A stretch of 64,000 bases of DNA. Origin: Blepharisma stoltei (Eukaryota > Ciliophora > Heterotrichea > Heterotrichida > Blepharismidae). Shown here in pieces: positions 10,948-22,097 of this stretch (positions within the stretch are counted from its first letter, which is position 1; every line of letters starts with the position of its first letter). A program made the translations under genes and the position numbers. Where the stretch lies: contig CAJZBQ010000047.1 in assembly GCA_914767885.1 (NCBI GenBank), positions 868,001 to 932,000 of the forward strand, written 5' to 3'. The notes below the pieces were generated by a model. The model had not been told where the DNA came from. It did no database searches and saw nothing but the letters and a program-made list of their open reading frames with translations.

Positions 10948-13092
10948 CTAGATAATAATAAAATTAGTAACTGTGTTTAGAATGAGATCCGAGTTAATAG
11001 GCTTGGCTATGTAAAATTTCATCCCAGATGAATAGCATTTAATCACATTTTCATCTGACAGATTTGCAGTAATCCCAACAATATTCGGCATCGAGCTTAT
11101 TTTTCTATCTTGATACAGATTTTTTATTTTTTTCGAAACTTCCCACCCATCTAGGCTTGGCATAACGCAGTCCATTATTACTAATTTCACCGGCTTTTTT
11201 CTATCATCTTGCCACAATATTTGTTTTATTGCTTGTTTTCCGCTTAAAGCTTCAATATATGGAACATTTATTTTCCTTAAAAATGATGCAATAACTTCTC
11301 TGCTGAAATCACTATCATCAACAATAAGGACTTGAGGGTGGGAGCTTTTATTATATATTTTCTGTGGAAAAGAGTTAATAGAATCAGCTTCACACACTGA
11401 ATTTTCAAAACTTTGGTCAAGAGAATTGAAAAAAGAGCACCCCTCAAATAAATGCAAGGTAAAATAGAAAGCAGAGCCTTGAAAAAGTGACGATGAAATA
11501 TGAACTCCAGATCCTCCTAGCTTTTGGACGAGTATTTTTGAAATATGCAAGCCAAGCTCTCCCGACTGTGAATAATTGCAGCAATAACCTATTGATGGCG
11601 AATTCAGCTGTTTAAGCCTTTCTTTTGGTATACCAATTCCTGTATCTGAAACCATAATTTTAAGCCCATTATTTTTATTCAATAAAGCACACAGTTCAAT
11701 TTGTCCTCTGTTGGTAAATCTAAATAAAAATTACTTCAAAGCATTGCTCAAAAGATTTATTATTATTTGGCAAAATCTTTGGGAATCCGTATTCACAATT
11801 TCAGGAATGCCAGGGTCTATTCTTAAAGACAGTTTTATATTTTTCTTCTGAGCCAGTATATTATATAAATTATAGCATCCCCTCAATATAGTCCGGATAT
11901 TGAATTCTTGCTTGTGCAATTTAAATTCTTCTTGGATAATTTGAGAAAAATCAAGCAAATTACTAATAAAATGAGTTAAAATGTTGGTGAAAACTCTTAT
12001 TTGGACCAGCTTCCCTAAAAGTTCACTTCCTAATCTATCTCCATGATCATCAAAAATCTGGTCAATTAATTTTAATATTTCGGTCATTGGATTTTTAATT
12101 TCATCTGAAATTGACCCTAATATCAGAGTTTTGTATTTATTTTGTGCTGAAGTTTGCTCAAGCTCTATAATCTGATTGGCATTGCTAGCACTCACTAAAA
12201 GCGCTTCTTGATCTTTCCACAGAATTTTTTTGGCTTTTCATTCTAAATTAATGGCCCCAATTTTTACTATTCCTAAGGACAGCTCATTATTAATTGGCAA
12301 AGACTTTAATGAATGCAGGCAATCAATTAAAAATTCAGAGTTAGAGTACTGATTTTCAAATTTTTTGCCTTCGACATACTTCAAGCCCCTTAACTTTGCT
12401 GTGACGTTTTCTAATGATGCTCCAACGTAGAGTATCATTTTATCGTTGATAAAAGTTGGAATAAATTCATCGTTGAACACAATCAATCCATCTGGGAAAG
12501 CTTGTAAAATTACTGCAAGGCTTTTTTCAGCTTGCTCTAATTTTCTTCTAAATGCGTATCGGTCAAAGCTTTTTGATCTTCTATAGGATTCTTCATAAAT
12601 ATGAATAAAAATTATAAGGAATGGCCCATAGATTTCATTAGGAGATGATAATAAGATTTGGCCTGATAGAAGCTTTCAGCCATGCCATATAAAGACGTGT
12701 TTTCCTATCAAAAATAAGAGAAACCATAAACTTTTGACAAAATATTTTTGAATGCATAGAACCATTGTTGACTCTATTATGATAATTGCCTTGTTTTCTT
12801 CTTTTAAAGATAAGGAAATATAATAAAGCCCAAAATTCATTATTTCTGTCGCAAAAATTACAATTACTGATGAGATTGGATTATATTTTATTACATTAGA
12901 CCTGACCATAATAATAGAAAGCACAATCGTTATGGTCATCAGAATGCTTGGAATTGTCCACACAAAGTCAAAGCCTAAATAAAATCCTAAAATCAATTTG
13001 TATACAGTCGAAGTGATAGCAATGAAATAGGCTGCATTTTTAAAAGCTGTGACGGAGATCTCAAATTCTTCTTTATACCAATTATCGAACAT
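10948..13092 (-). CDS. hybrid histidine kinase lacking the ph-acceptor His, with receiver domain
   Basis: 709 residues after removing a 15-nt intron (11720-11734) and reading UGA as Trp. Order: about six membrane helices (residues ~15-165), a linker/PAS-like region, a dimerisation helix (~305), an HATPase domain with N box (SQRFCQIIINLLSNALKFT), G1 (DTGIGIP) and G2 (GELGLHIS), and a C-terminal receiver domain with LIVDDSD and phospho-acceptor Asp in LVIMDCVMP. The dimerisation helix reads SDEIKNP where active kinases have SHELRTP: the phospho-accepting His is Asp. The paralogue at 61256 keeps His. So this copy probably cannot autophosphorylate in the usual way; it could act as a regulatory partner or phosphatase, or be decaying. 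The ATP-site and receiver motifs are intact, which argues against simple decay. Confidence 0.88.
11720..11734 (-). other. 15-nt intron in histidine kinase gene
   Basis: GTAATTTTTATTTAG on the minus strand. Removing it joins NLLSNAL to KFTNRGQI, the expected continuous HATPase N-box segment; without removal the frame hits UAA. Confidence 0.88.
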
Positions 13093-13721
13093 ATTTATTA
13101 GTTTATAAAAAAAAGAATTTTCATTTGTAAAATATATTTACTTTCAGAAATGCTAACAGCTCCAGGTTCTATTCCAGACGGAAAATCGGCTTAGATAATT
13201 GTCTGAGGATTTAGGCAAATCTAGGCTATTTTTAGATTCATAAATAATTTTTTTTAATAAAAGATGTATAATTCATTTACTTTGCAACAATTGATTTATG
13301 AGAAAATTCTATTTGAATTAAAGACCCGAATGCATTAGAATGATACTTAAGTTGAATAAAAAATTAAAATTTTTATTTTATTAATATGGATTAATTAAAT
13401 AAAGTATTCCGAATCCTATTGGGAAGTCGTTTAATTGAAATATTATCAATTATGATACTGAATATATTTTAATAAGTCTAATATAATTAAAACTTGACAG
13501 AATTTTGAAAAAATACTTTTCTTAATAAAAATCTATGTTGCAATCAAAAATATACGATTTTGTAGGCATCATAATCTTATAATATCTATTACTGACAAGT
13601 AAATTGAAAATTTATTTTATTTTCTGATAAACGAATATGGAGTTTTTGAACCTAAAATAAAAGCAACAAGTTAAGATTAGTAGATGTTAAAAATTATTTA
13701 ATTTCAATTGGAAAGCAATAC
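13093..13721. other. intergenic, nothing recognised
   Basis: AT-rich; no supported coding frame. Confidence 0.35.
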
Positions 13722-13988
13722 CTATACCACCACATAAGCATTGTTCATGCCAATAGTTAGATCTTTACAATCTTCTTTAAGCCTATTTAGGCGTTTGCTA
13801 TACAAGCTGTTTTTGCCTAAATCCAGTTTTGGTGCATGAACAGCTTTTTTAATTCTGATTAAATTCATCTGTATTAAGAATTCATTTTTTGATGTGATTT
13901 TAGTGTTGCCATTAGTTTCTTTGAAATGATCATCAAGATCTGCAATTGTTCTAAAGCGTTTTTTTTGCTTAGAGTAACACAAGCCCAT
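13722..13988 (-). CDS. MGxC small lipidated-type protein, copy 7
   Basis: 88 residues, starting MGLCYSKQKKR. The motif region reads KKAVHAPKLDLGKNSLYSKR, near residues 47-66. The segment TIADLDDHFKETN (about residues 15-27) is shared with the decayed copies at 16016 and 19485, so these three form a subfamily. It ends NAYVVV. The basic stretch next to Gly2/Cys4 is typical of lipid-anchored peripheral membrane proteins. Confidence 0.75.
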   Translation of the reverse strand: MGLCYSKQKKRFRTIADLDDHFKETNGNTKITSKNEFLIQMNLIRIKKAVHAPKLDLGKNSLYSKRLNRLKEDCKDLTIGMNNAYVVV

Positions 13989-14760
13989 TTATTTTTTTGA
14001 GTATTAACTTAACTGTTTAATGGCGTTCAAAAAATATGAAGCAAGGCAGTTGTTTTATAAGGCACAATAAAATTCAATTCGAAATCGTATTAGGTTTGAC
14101 ACAATAATCTTATTCACCAAGTTTTTAATTAATCAATTTGTCAAAAACTATTTAAAAGAAATATATTATTAATAGATATATAGCATATCTAAAGTTTAAA
14201 CTTATGCTCAATCTATGCCTTTTAGGATTTTTGACCAAATCACATTTGACATTTTCAATCATGATATACACAAAAATGGACTGTTTCTTTTTGGTTTCAG
14301 AATTCATTTTATTTGATGAAAATGGATTTTAGCTTAATAAATTCAAATTTATCACAAGCTATTTTATAAAAAATTTCGAAATAAAACTGATAAGTATCAT
14401 TTTCAAATAATTAAATAAGACTTTTCTGTATTAGAGTCAATAAAGTTAATTTACTTTACAATTAGTTTTAATTTATTTAGATTATATGAAGTGCTCAATT
14501 CTAACAGAAATAAAGTTATTGTATTGTTTTAGAACAAAATAGCACTGATATTAAGTCATCAATCAATTTCAGACTCCATAAAAATTTTGTCAATAAGATT
14601 TACAATATTGAGAATTTTTAACAAATTTTATGAATCGATAACATTTTAAATTATGCATTTGAATTAAAAGAAAATTATGATTTTAAATTTTCTTCAAAAG
14701 TCCATTTTTTAAACTTTCCTTTACGGTTTCAGCAAGTAAAAATAATAAATTTTATTTATT
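13989..14760. other. intergenic, nothing recognised
   Basis: AT-rich spacer between two divergent MGxC genes; no feature seen. Confidence 0.35.
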
Positions 14761-15030
14761 ATGGGCGCGTGCTACGGATCTAAGCCAAAACCATCTAACA
14801 ACAAAAAAATTTGCCCTTTAAAGATTCATAATGATAATGAAAACATGTATGAGAGTCTAAAAATCGAAGGCCAAAAGAAAAGATTATTTTTGAAAAAAGC
14901 TTTGGAAGCTCCACTGCTTAATATTACTGAAAATGATTTATATCAAAGAAGAGCATCACGATGACAGAACGAAATGTATCAATCCTGCAGTAATCTTGAA
15001 CAATCAACCTCAACAAACTCATTGTGCTAA
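14761..15030 (+). CDS. MGxC small lipidated-type protein, copy 8
   Basis: 89 residues if UGA at codon 69 is Trp; the standard code would end it at RRASR. It starts MGACYGSKPKPS. The motif region reads KKALEAPLLNITENDLYQRR, near residues 46-65. After RASR-Trp it continues NEMYQSCSNLEQSTST. The paralogue at 20864-21684 has the same length and the same C-terminal extension, which supports the readthrough and UGA as Trp. It is the only copy on the plus strand. Confidence 0.8.
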
Positions 15031-16015
15031 AACTAAAAGATAATTATAAGATTAATCAAAAAATTGTATTAAATAATGTTTTATTTTAGCAAAAGCTAAA
15101 TATTTTCAGTTGCTTTTTAATTTGGAGCAAAGATGATAGGGATAGACAATAGTTGATATTATTTTTATGTTTAGTAAACTGCTAAATAAAAATGGAAATA
15201 AGTCCGATCAGAATGCATTATTTGAAGTATGGACATAATAATTGATTAAAAATTTAAAAAATATTTAAATTTATCATAAAATCGTGAAAAAATTTGGGCT
15301 GAGTTTAAATTCAAAAAAGGCAATAATTCTCGTATATTTGTCTCTTAAAAAGAAAGAGTATTGTAGCCTTATATTGACGAAAGCAAATTTCTTTTTATAT
15401 CGGAGTAAAGTAGAACTGAAAAGAGCTGCTATGCTAAGCAAATAGGACATTTACTTTAACTTTGAAAAATGTTTTTAAAATATACTCTATCTAATGCTTA
15501 TTTTCATAAAAGAACATCGAAAATTTTTAGATCATTTTCTTCAAGAACTTTTCTCTTTTCATCAAAAAATAATTTTCGAATTTTTGGTATAAATTTTTGC
15601 GAGCTATGTAAAAATTAAAGGTTTGAAGATTTTATTATCTGTAGCAAATTTTCTTAAAGGCTACAAAACTAAAAATTTCATAAATTTAAGATCGTCAAGA
15701 ATAAAAAGTTTTTTAATTAAATTTTGATTTAATTTCACTCTTTAGAAGATGGAAGCTCTATTCCTAGCCTTCACTAAAGAAAATTTAGCTTGATCTCAAA
15801 AAAATAATATTGTTTTTAAAGCTTTATATTTGCATAAATATAAAGTAATTTCATAAGTGCCTATCAAATATAAATCATCATCAATCATGATTTATTGTAT
15901 ATAACCTTCTTTTCTGTCGAGAATAAATTAGCTTTATTTTTTTGGTAACTTAAATGGAGCTATTCAAACTTAAAAACAAAGTTATACAAATTAGTTATTT
16001 AGTTTAGTCTAACAC
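15031..16015. other. intergenic, nothing recognised
   Basis: AT-rich; no supported coding frame on either strand. Confidence 0.35.
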
Positions 16016-16390
16016 TTAAGCTCCGCATAAAGAGCAAATCTTTTGGGAGACTATTCCCAGCCTAGCCAAGCGCCTACTGTATAAGAGGCTCTCATTGATA
16101 GCTAAAATCGGAGCATGAGCTGCCTTTTTGACTCTTATTAAGCTTCAAATATTTTTTTTATCATCATCTTTGAAGTATAGCACAAGTGCGTATGATGCCC
16201 ATAAATGGGAGAATGCTGACAACTCCAGAGATCGAACAACTTGGGAGTTGAAAATGCTCCAGATATGAACTTTGCTATATCCCCTCCTAGATAACCATCT
16301 ATATAGATTCTTGGGCTATAATTATTAGTGTCTCTTAGTTGATCGTCAAGGGCTACGACTGTTTACAACTTTTTTTAAATAAAATGGCAT
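16016..16390 (-). pseudogene. decayed MGxC family copy
   Basis: The 3' part reads KKAAHAPILAINES then LLYSRRLARLG, clearly the family motif, and ends SLCGA. Upstream, the subfamily segment TVVALDDQLRDTN is found near 16330-16370, but about 125 bases of unrelated sequence separate it from the motif region, and stops occur in the start region. I could not find a TA-bounded excision that restores the frame, so I call it a pseudogene. A large IES is the alternative. Confidence 0.65.
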
Positions 16391-16634
16391 TCTAAGATTT
16401 TAAGATTTTTTAATATGTCAAAAAAATATTTGTTCAAAAAATTTCAATTAGGAAATTAAAAATAGGTTATTATATTAGATTTGTAATTTTGAAACTATTA
16501 TTGTCATAATGCTTTATTAGTTTCATTATATTTTAAATATTCCAAGATTTTAAGTTTTAAGCGCTTTTTCCAGCACAAAGAATATATATTTTGCTTCATA
16601 AAACTTAATTTTATATTGAACAAAGCAGCATTCA

Positions 16635-17598
16635 TTAAAGTAAAAATAATTTGCATTCATCATCAGATACCTTTGATAGTTTAGCTCTCCGCTTTTGCCA
16701 ACTGGCTGGCTCTATTTTTTTCTGATTTTCTCTCTGGATTGTAATACTCTTTGCTCCAGAAGTTGCTTCCTGATCTTTTCACTAGTGAAAATAACGATGG
16801 CATCTCCTGATAGCAGCAGCCTACACCTTAGAAATTCCCCTGGCTTCATGTAATCTCCAGCGTAACTATCAGTCTAGGTACAGTTCTTTCTTCTCTCTTG
16901 AATATTTGTTTTTATTTGGAAATACTTTCACCGAATTTCCTAAATGGTTGGATTCCTGAATTTCTGGCAGTGTTTCTGTTGGAGTCGCAAACCCTTAGAA
17001 CGCTCCGCTCGCGCTAAATCCCAAATGCTGAATTTCTTCTTCTTGGACAAACACAATTAAAATGGCGAGCCATCCGACCCGTCCTTCTCCCGTACCCTCT
17101 TGGAATACGGGTCTAAGAAGTAAACGGGGCCTGGATATTGTGTCCAGGGTGGTTTTTTACTTGGTCGGGACACCACGACAAGGTTTTTTGCCTCTCACAA
17201 AGACGAGAAGGCCAGAGCCGCAGAATCAGGAGTCACACTTCAGGACTAGAAGGAAGTGAGGAAGCTTGTAGTGGAGCTTGGGGACCTGAAGAAGACTCCG
17301 GAAGGCTACTTTTTCCCCCTCCCCAGAAAGGACGGCGCCGGGTCACTAGACCCTGATCAAAGGAGTACCTGGGTGAGTCTCCCTGTCAGATGGCGACGTC
17401 ACCATTTTTTGGTGACGTCGACAGAAAATGGAGTGAGCAACAGAGCCGGTGCATAGGGCGCAAGCCTGAAGCTGGCAGCGCTGGGTAGAGGCTGAAATAA
17501 ACCTCCGTGACCCGCTCAAACTAATTAATCTAATCTAATCTAATCTAATCTTCTTGGACAGCCTTGAGTGTAACTGTTTTCCTTTTTCGCTGGCTCAT
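16635..17598 (-). CDS. unknown basic protein gene, split by a retroposon; frame not fully resolved
   Basis: The start MSQRKRKTVTLKAVQEEE at 17598 is open up to a 12-bp target duplication of a retroposon (17050-17548). Past it coding resumes (EIQHLGFS), then meets a GC-rich 21-base block with an in-frame UAA near 17000-17020. Downstream, YSREKKEL joins YAGDYMKPGEF across a 16-nt intron (16866-16881), and the C-terminus is strongly basic and helical (REKIRKKI) up to the stop at 16635. With the retroposon and intron removed the total is not a multiple of three, so either one more insertion is missed or the gene is damaged. No family recognised. Confidence 0.5.
16866..16881 (-). other. probable 16-nt intron
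   Basis: Minus-strand GTACCTAGACTGATAG. Its removal joins two well-composed coding segments and avoids UGA-UAG. 16-nt introns also occur at 44484. Confidence 0.6.
17050..17548 (+). mobile_element. GC-rich retroposon with pentanucleotide tail
   Basis: About 500 bp, much richer in G and C than the surroundings. It is flanked by a 12-bp direct repeat (TCTTCTTGGACA at 17038-17049 and 17549-17560). It starts with a short AT leader and AAAATGGCG and ends in a (TAATC)n tail. Overlapping open frames inside are artefacts of GC richness. Target duplication plus 3' simple tail indicates target-primed insertion of a SINE/LINE-type element. Confidence 0.8.
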
Positions 17599-17900
17599 AT
17601 TAATAAAAGTAAATAATTTGCATTTAATTATGGAATTATCCAGCACAAATATCTCTTATTTTATATTAGTCAAATATTTTTACAATCAAAAGCAAATTTT
17701 TTTTCCAATTAGAAGTAAAATTTTTGAACAAGGGCGTTTGGGAAGTGTTACTATCTAATATAAAGAATTTATATAAATTCTTAAAGCCATTGTCAAGCTT
17801 AGTAAAAATATCGGGGAAAGGCATCATTAATTGCTTATTTCTAATATTTTAGCCTAATTTGCAGAAATGCTGTTGCACATTATTGTTTTAGGCTTAATCA

Positions 17901-18333
17901 ATAATAAAATGGCATTCGGTTCGAGAGAAATTAGCTTTGCTAATTTTCTCTCCTTCATGGAATTTTATTATTAGGGTTAGGTTTTCACTCGTGAACTTCT
18001 GGACAGCAATAGCGGTTTAACTTTGGGGATAACCAAAGGAACCACTCCTCAGTCCACTCAAGATCTCGGGCTTTTACCTCTCAGCACATCCCCACGGGAG
18101 GATGACCCTTAGGCGGAACACGCGCAGGAGCTGAGTCGAGCGACAAGGGCGACGGCAACGCGCCGGATGAGACGTGCAGCAAGGCCGGTGAAGCAGGAGT
18201 TGATAGAAGGCTTGGACGGGGCTGACCCGTGCCAAGATGGCTCGCCTACGTCATCAGTTTTTGCCATAGGCCCTTTTGGGCTGCGGCACTAGACACCTTA
18301 AACACCAGATAATTAAGTAAGTAAGTAAGTAAG
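17901..18333 (+). mobile_element. GC-rich retroposon with (TAAG)n tail
   Basis: Flanked by a perfect 15-bp repeat TTTTAGGCTTAATCA (17886-17900 and 18334-18348). It starts ATAATAAAATGGC and ends with a run of TAAG. Contains CCAAGATGGC near 18230, as does the 54.5 kb element (TCAAGATGGC). No long open frame, so probably non-autonomous. Confidence 0.85.
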
Positions 18334-18348
18334 TTTTAGGCTTAATCA

Positions 18349-19484
18349 GTTCGCTAAATTTAAACTCTGCTCCTTTCGAGATTCATTTAATCCTCAATCT
18401 TAATTTTTTCATATAATTAAATTTTCAAAGAATGTCAATTTTAATTTTTAGTCCTTGCATAAAAATGGGTCATAAAAATTGTACTTGCAAAAACCGGAAT
18501 AATAACTTAAATTGGCCTATAAAAAAAGTAAAGATTGCAACCTAATTAGAAAGCTACTTGCTATGGGCCATGAAATTTGTTAACGGGCAAAATATTTCTA
18601 AGCAACTTATAATAATATTTTATCGAATAAGAATATCATCCTCGAAGTATCCAGCACTTTTTTAGACTTTAATGTATCAAACTGGAATTTATTAAACTAT
18701 TTTATTTTGCCAGGCTTTTATCCTCGCTAATTATCGCTTTTTAAAGCATTTTCTGTCAAAAATTCAATAATTAAAGTTTTTTAATGACTTGCAAATTAAT
18801 AGCGATTTTGGCTTAAGTATTTCACATATGCTTATCAATCTAATTTAATGGTAATTAAACTAAAAAAGCAGTTAAAGCAAAATACCATAGCCTTCATCTC
18901 TAATATTAAAGGGTTTGCTAATAGCAGTTATCATAGTGTAACAGTATGGCTAATGGTGATTTAATACTTACAGATAACTAAAGGAAGTAGTAGTGAGAAA
19001 ACACAACAGTTTTGCCTGCTACTAACTCGCCCTCTATGGGCCGGAAAAATTTCTATTTTACGGCTTGAAATAACCCTTCATGAATAAAAATTTTTTTTAA
19101 TCTTGATATTAATTGATAATTTTTATAATAAAATTTCTATCAGATTATGCTAAACTTTAATTAATTGAATTATTTTTGTTTCAATTTTTGGATCAAAATT
19201 TTTTTGTAACTGAAGGTAGGGACGCAAACTATTAATATATAAATTAAATCTTATGATAAATTAAAAAGGAAAAATATATATTTTTGTAAAATATATATAA
19301 AACAAGCTTGATAGAGCCTTCTAGAATATATAAATAATGATTTTATTCTTATAATGCTTTTTTTTATCGAGAATTGATTAGATTTATCTTTATGGTTACC
19401 TAGGTTGTGTGTTGAGAACTAAAAATTGAGAGAAGCTTACTTGAAAAATTTATAAATATTAAGTTATTTAGTTTAGTGAAAAAT
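18349..19484. other. intergenic, nothing recognised
   Basis: AT-rich. A fragment near 19020-19050 (ACTAACTCGCCCTC) may be a lone, decayed element end. No gene seen. Confidence 0.3.
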
Positions 19485-19770
19485 TTAAACAACGCATAAG
19501 GAACTTATCCCAATTATCTTTATCTTTTTTGAGACTTCTCTGAGCCTAACTAAACGCTTGCTGTATAATATGCTTTCATTTAGAGTTAAAATAGGAGCAT
19601 GGGCTGCCTTATTAACTCTTATTAAATTTCATTGCATTTTGAGGTCATTTTTAGCACTATCCTTGGAGGAGCTGTGAGTGTCTTTTAATTGGTCGTCAAG
19701 GACTGCAGCTGTTTTAAAGCATTTTTTATTCTTACTCCGCACCTGTGAGAAAGCATAACCATTGAAAAAA
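19485..19770 (-). pseudogene. MGxC family copy with a broken 5' end
   Basis: Open for about 80 codons with one UGA as Trp. It contains the subfamily segment AAVLDDQLKDTH and the motif NKAAHAPILTLNES then ILYSKR, ending SLCVV. The expected MGxC start is lost: the only nearby ATG is out of frame and followed by Val. Close to the 13722 and 16016 copies in sequence. It may be a recent pseudogene, or the first exon may sit behind an intron or IES that I could not find. Confidence 0.6.
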
Positions 19771-20863
19771 ACTATTTTTTGGTTAAAATACGCAGCAACC
19801 AAATCCTGGCAAATAAGTATAATTATTTACAATAAAATCTCTGAAAAAAATTGCTACTCTGTGTGAAGAAAATTATTTTGGTCAGCTCATAAAGGGGATT
19901 AGTAGAGCAGGAACCCATTTATAATTGAGTATGAAATATCAGTTTAATGGTGTTGAAAATTTTATTGGAAAATTTAATAGCTTGATGATTAAAAAACTAA
20001 ATTTTTCGAAATATAGGTGGATAAAGATAATAAGACTTTTATATAAAAATTAAATTGGATAACACTGCCTTAAATTGTCTTGGGCATGGGATTAGTAATA
20101 GCAAGTAAAAGTATCTTGAATGGGGTTATTTTTCCACAATGGTTTTATCTTCCTAGTGAGCTTAAATTTTTAAGTTTTTAATGCTTTGCAAATTTTCAAC
20201 TTAAAAAAGAATTTTTCTAGAATTTGTGAAAAAAATTTTCATATCAGAATTCGCATATTCGAAACTATTTTTACTTTAAGGCTTATTTTAGATCTATTGG
20301 TCTTTTAAATGTTCTAGGTTTAAATTTTAAGCTCATTATTTGAAAATTTTGAAAGGAGCAATATTTCTGAGATTTCTTAAAAAATTACATATGATAAGGA
20401 GTCAAATCATATATAGGAAAAATTAAAAAGAAGTGATTTTTAATTAAAATTATCATGCAAAAGATGTTTTTAATTGTATATTATTTCGTAAATACTTAAA
20501 AATTTTTCAATAAAATTTTCATAAATATTTTTTCAGATTATCGATTCAAGCCTAAAGATTCTTGCGAGAATAATATAGAAAATATTTAAAAAAATTCAAT
20601 TTTTAAAGTGCTTTCATATATTTCTCATCCTTAATCTGAAACTATTTTAAGATTGCATAAATGATTTCTTTAGCTAATTTGACATTATTTAAATTCATAT
20701 CCTGACCAGATTTTCTTCATTTTTATTCTAAACCTGTTTAAAAATGCAAATTTAATTATTGATATTATTCAATATATATAAAACAGCTATTAATCTATAT
20801 CTTAATAAAGCATTAATTATTGTTATCGGCATTCTAATTATGTCATTCAGATCGCATAAGAGT
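19771..20863. other. intergenic, nothing recognised
   Basis: AT-rich; no supported feature. Confidence 0.35.
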
Positions 20864-21684
20864 TTAGCAAGATGAAGTAGTCGATGTTGACTGCTCAAGG
20901 TTGCTACAAGATTGATATATACATTAAATGGCGACACTGCCAACCTGCCCTCTTGGCGCAACAGTCTAGGTCTTAAGGCCATGGCCAACAGGGACGGACT
21001 TCGAGTCGAAAATCAAGTGCAGGCTCAAGAAGTGTACATCTGAGTCGGTTTTGGCTGCTTTTCTTGGTTGGAAAAGGAGTGCCCAACAAAAAGTTCTTTT
21101 AGATCCAAGGACCCATGGGTATTTCTCTACAGAAAAATTGGGCTCTCTGGCCCAGCCACTGTGCATTAGCTTTATTCCTGTAGCTACCAAAGGAAGGCAC
21201 TTCAACATCCAATAGAACTCCAAGAAGTTGATTCTTGGTATCAAGCTTCTCCAATCACCCGTAGCAGGAACGCAGAAATCCATAATCTATTCAAAAAGCC
21301 GCAAGGCAAGGAGCGCAGGAAGTGGCGCCCATTATAGAGGATAGAACCTCTGGACTAGAGCTGAAAAGTAGATGAGCCCCCTATAGGGGGTCTTTGGTGA
21401 CTACGCCACCAATATGGCTAACGTCTGTCTTTTTTAATAGCCTAGCCTAACCTACTACAAGACTGATACATCTCATTTTGTCATCGGGATGCTCTCCTTT
21501 GATATAAATAATTTTCGTTAATATTTAGCTGAGGAGCTTCCAATGCTTTTTTTTCGCAAATTCTTTTGTGTTGGCCTTCAGCTTTTAACTTTTCGTATAT
21601 GCTTTCATATTGATCGGTGGTTTTGTGAGGGCAAATCTTCTTAGCTTTAGAAGTCTTTGACTGAGTTCCATAGCAAGCACCCAT
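20864..21684 (-). CDS. MGxC small lipidated-type protein, copy 9, split by a retroposon
   Basis: The 5' exon starts MGACYGTQSK and carries the motif KKALEAPQLNINENYLYQRR. After RASR, UGA is Trp and coding runs to QSC, where a 534-bp retroposon (20921-21454) interrupts it. Beyond the insertion, coding resumes as SNLEQSTSTTSSC and a UAA at 20864-20866. Removing one copy of the 17-bp target repeat plus the element gives exactly 270 nt, 89 residues, the same length as the paralogue at 14761 and colinear with it. So the target gene structure is known from the paralogue. Whether the element is removed in the somatic nucleus or the gene is dead cannot be seen from this sequence. Confidence 0.8.
20921..21454 (+). 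mobile_element. GC-rich retroposon inside an MGxC gene
   Basis: Bounded by imperfect 17-bp repeats: CTACAAGATTGATATAT (20904-20920) and CTACAAGACTGATACAT (21455-21471). It begins ACATTAAATGGCG and ends in a TAGCCTAGCCTAACCTACTA tail. The two mismatches suggest an older insertion than the ones at 17.9 and 60.7 kb. Open frames inside are not supported as genes. Confidence 0.8.
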
Positions 21685-22097
21685 ATTGAAATAAATTTTA
21701 TTAATTTAACAAATAGAAACCGTTATGGAGAGGTCAAATTAAACTTATGTAAGAAATTTCGAAAATGAGACCCAGCATGGGCGTGATATCACTGGAATTT
21801 AAATTTTAATCGCTTTAATTATAAAATTCTGGCAAATATTTTAGAATTAAAATATTATTAACTCCCCTTTACTCCGTGAGAGAAAAAATGTTTTTTAAAA
21901 TAAAAAAATATTTTGATATATAAGCAATTATTATAGTGAAATATCGAACTAATTTTTGTTTAATTTTTGTGAGACATAAATTTCAGATTAAATTAATATT
22001 TGTTTTAAAATTATTTCAAATAGGGATTTTTTTAATTTTTAAAAATATAAAATTGAGCTCTCGGAGGGGGAGTAAGAATAAAACCGTTTATTTTGGC
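21685..22097. mobile_element. spacer with family A element at 21859-22071
   Basis: The element is flanked by TAA. The ends are CTCCCCTTTACTCCGTGAGA and CTCTCGGAGGGGGAG; it is a shortened copy (~213 bp). The rest is AT-rich DNA between MGxC copy 9 and the ABC transporter stop at 22098. Confidence 0.65.

Noticed and set aside
17062-17456. Three overlapping plus-strand open frames
   Set aside because: They lie wholly inside a GC-rich retroposon with target repeats; open frames follow from GC richness and match nothing.
17521-17550. TAATC, TAAG and TAAC tandem runs as telomeres
   Set aside because: Each run is a single short tail at the 3' end of a retroposon with target repeats, inside continuous chromosome; ciliate telomere repeats would be longer and terminal.
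20752-21283. Two minus-strand open frames of 78 and 105 codons
   Set aside because: They overlap the retroposon at 20921-21454 and one crosses its boundary; no coding support.
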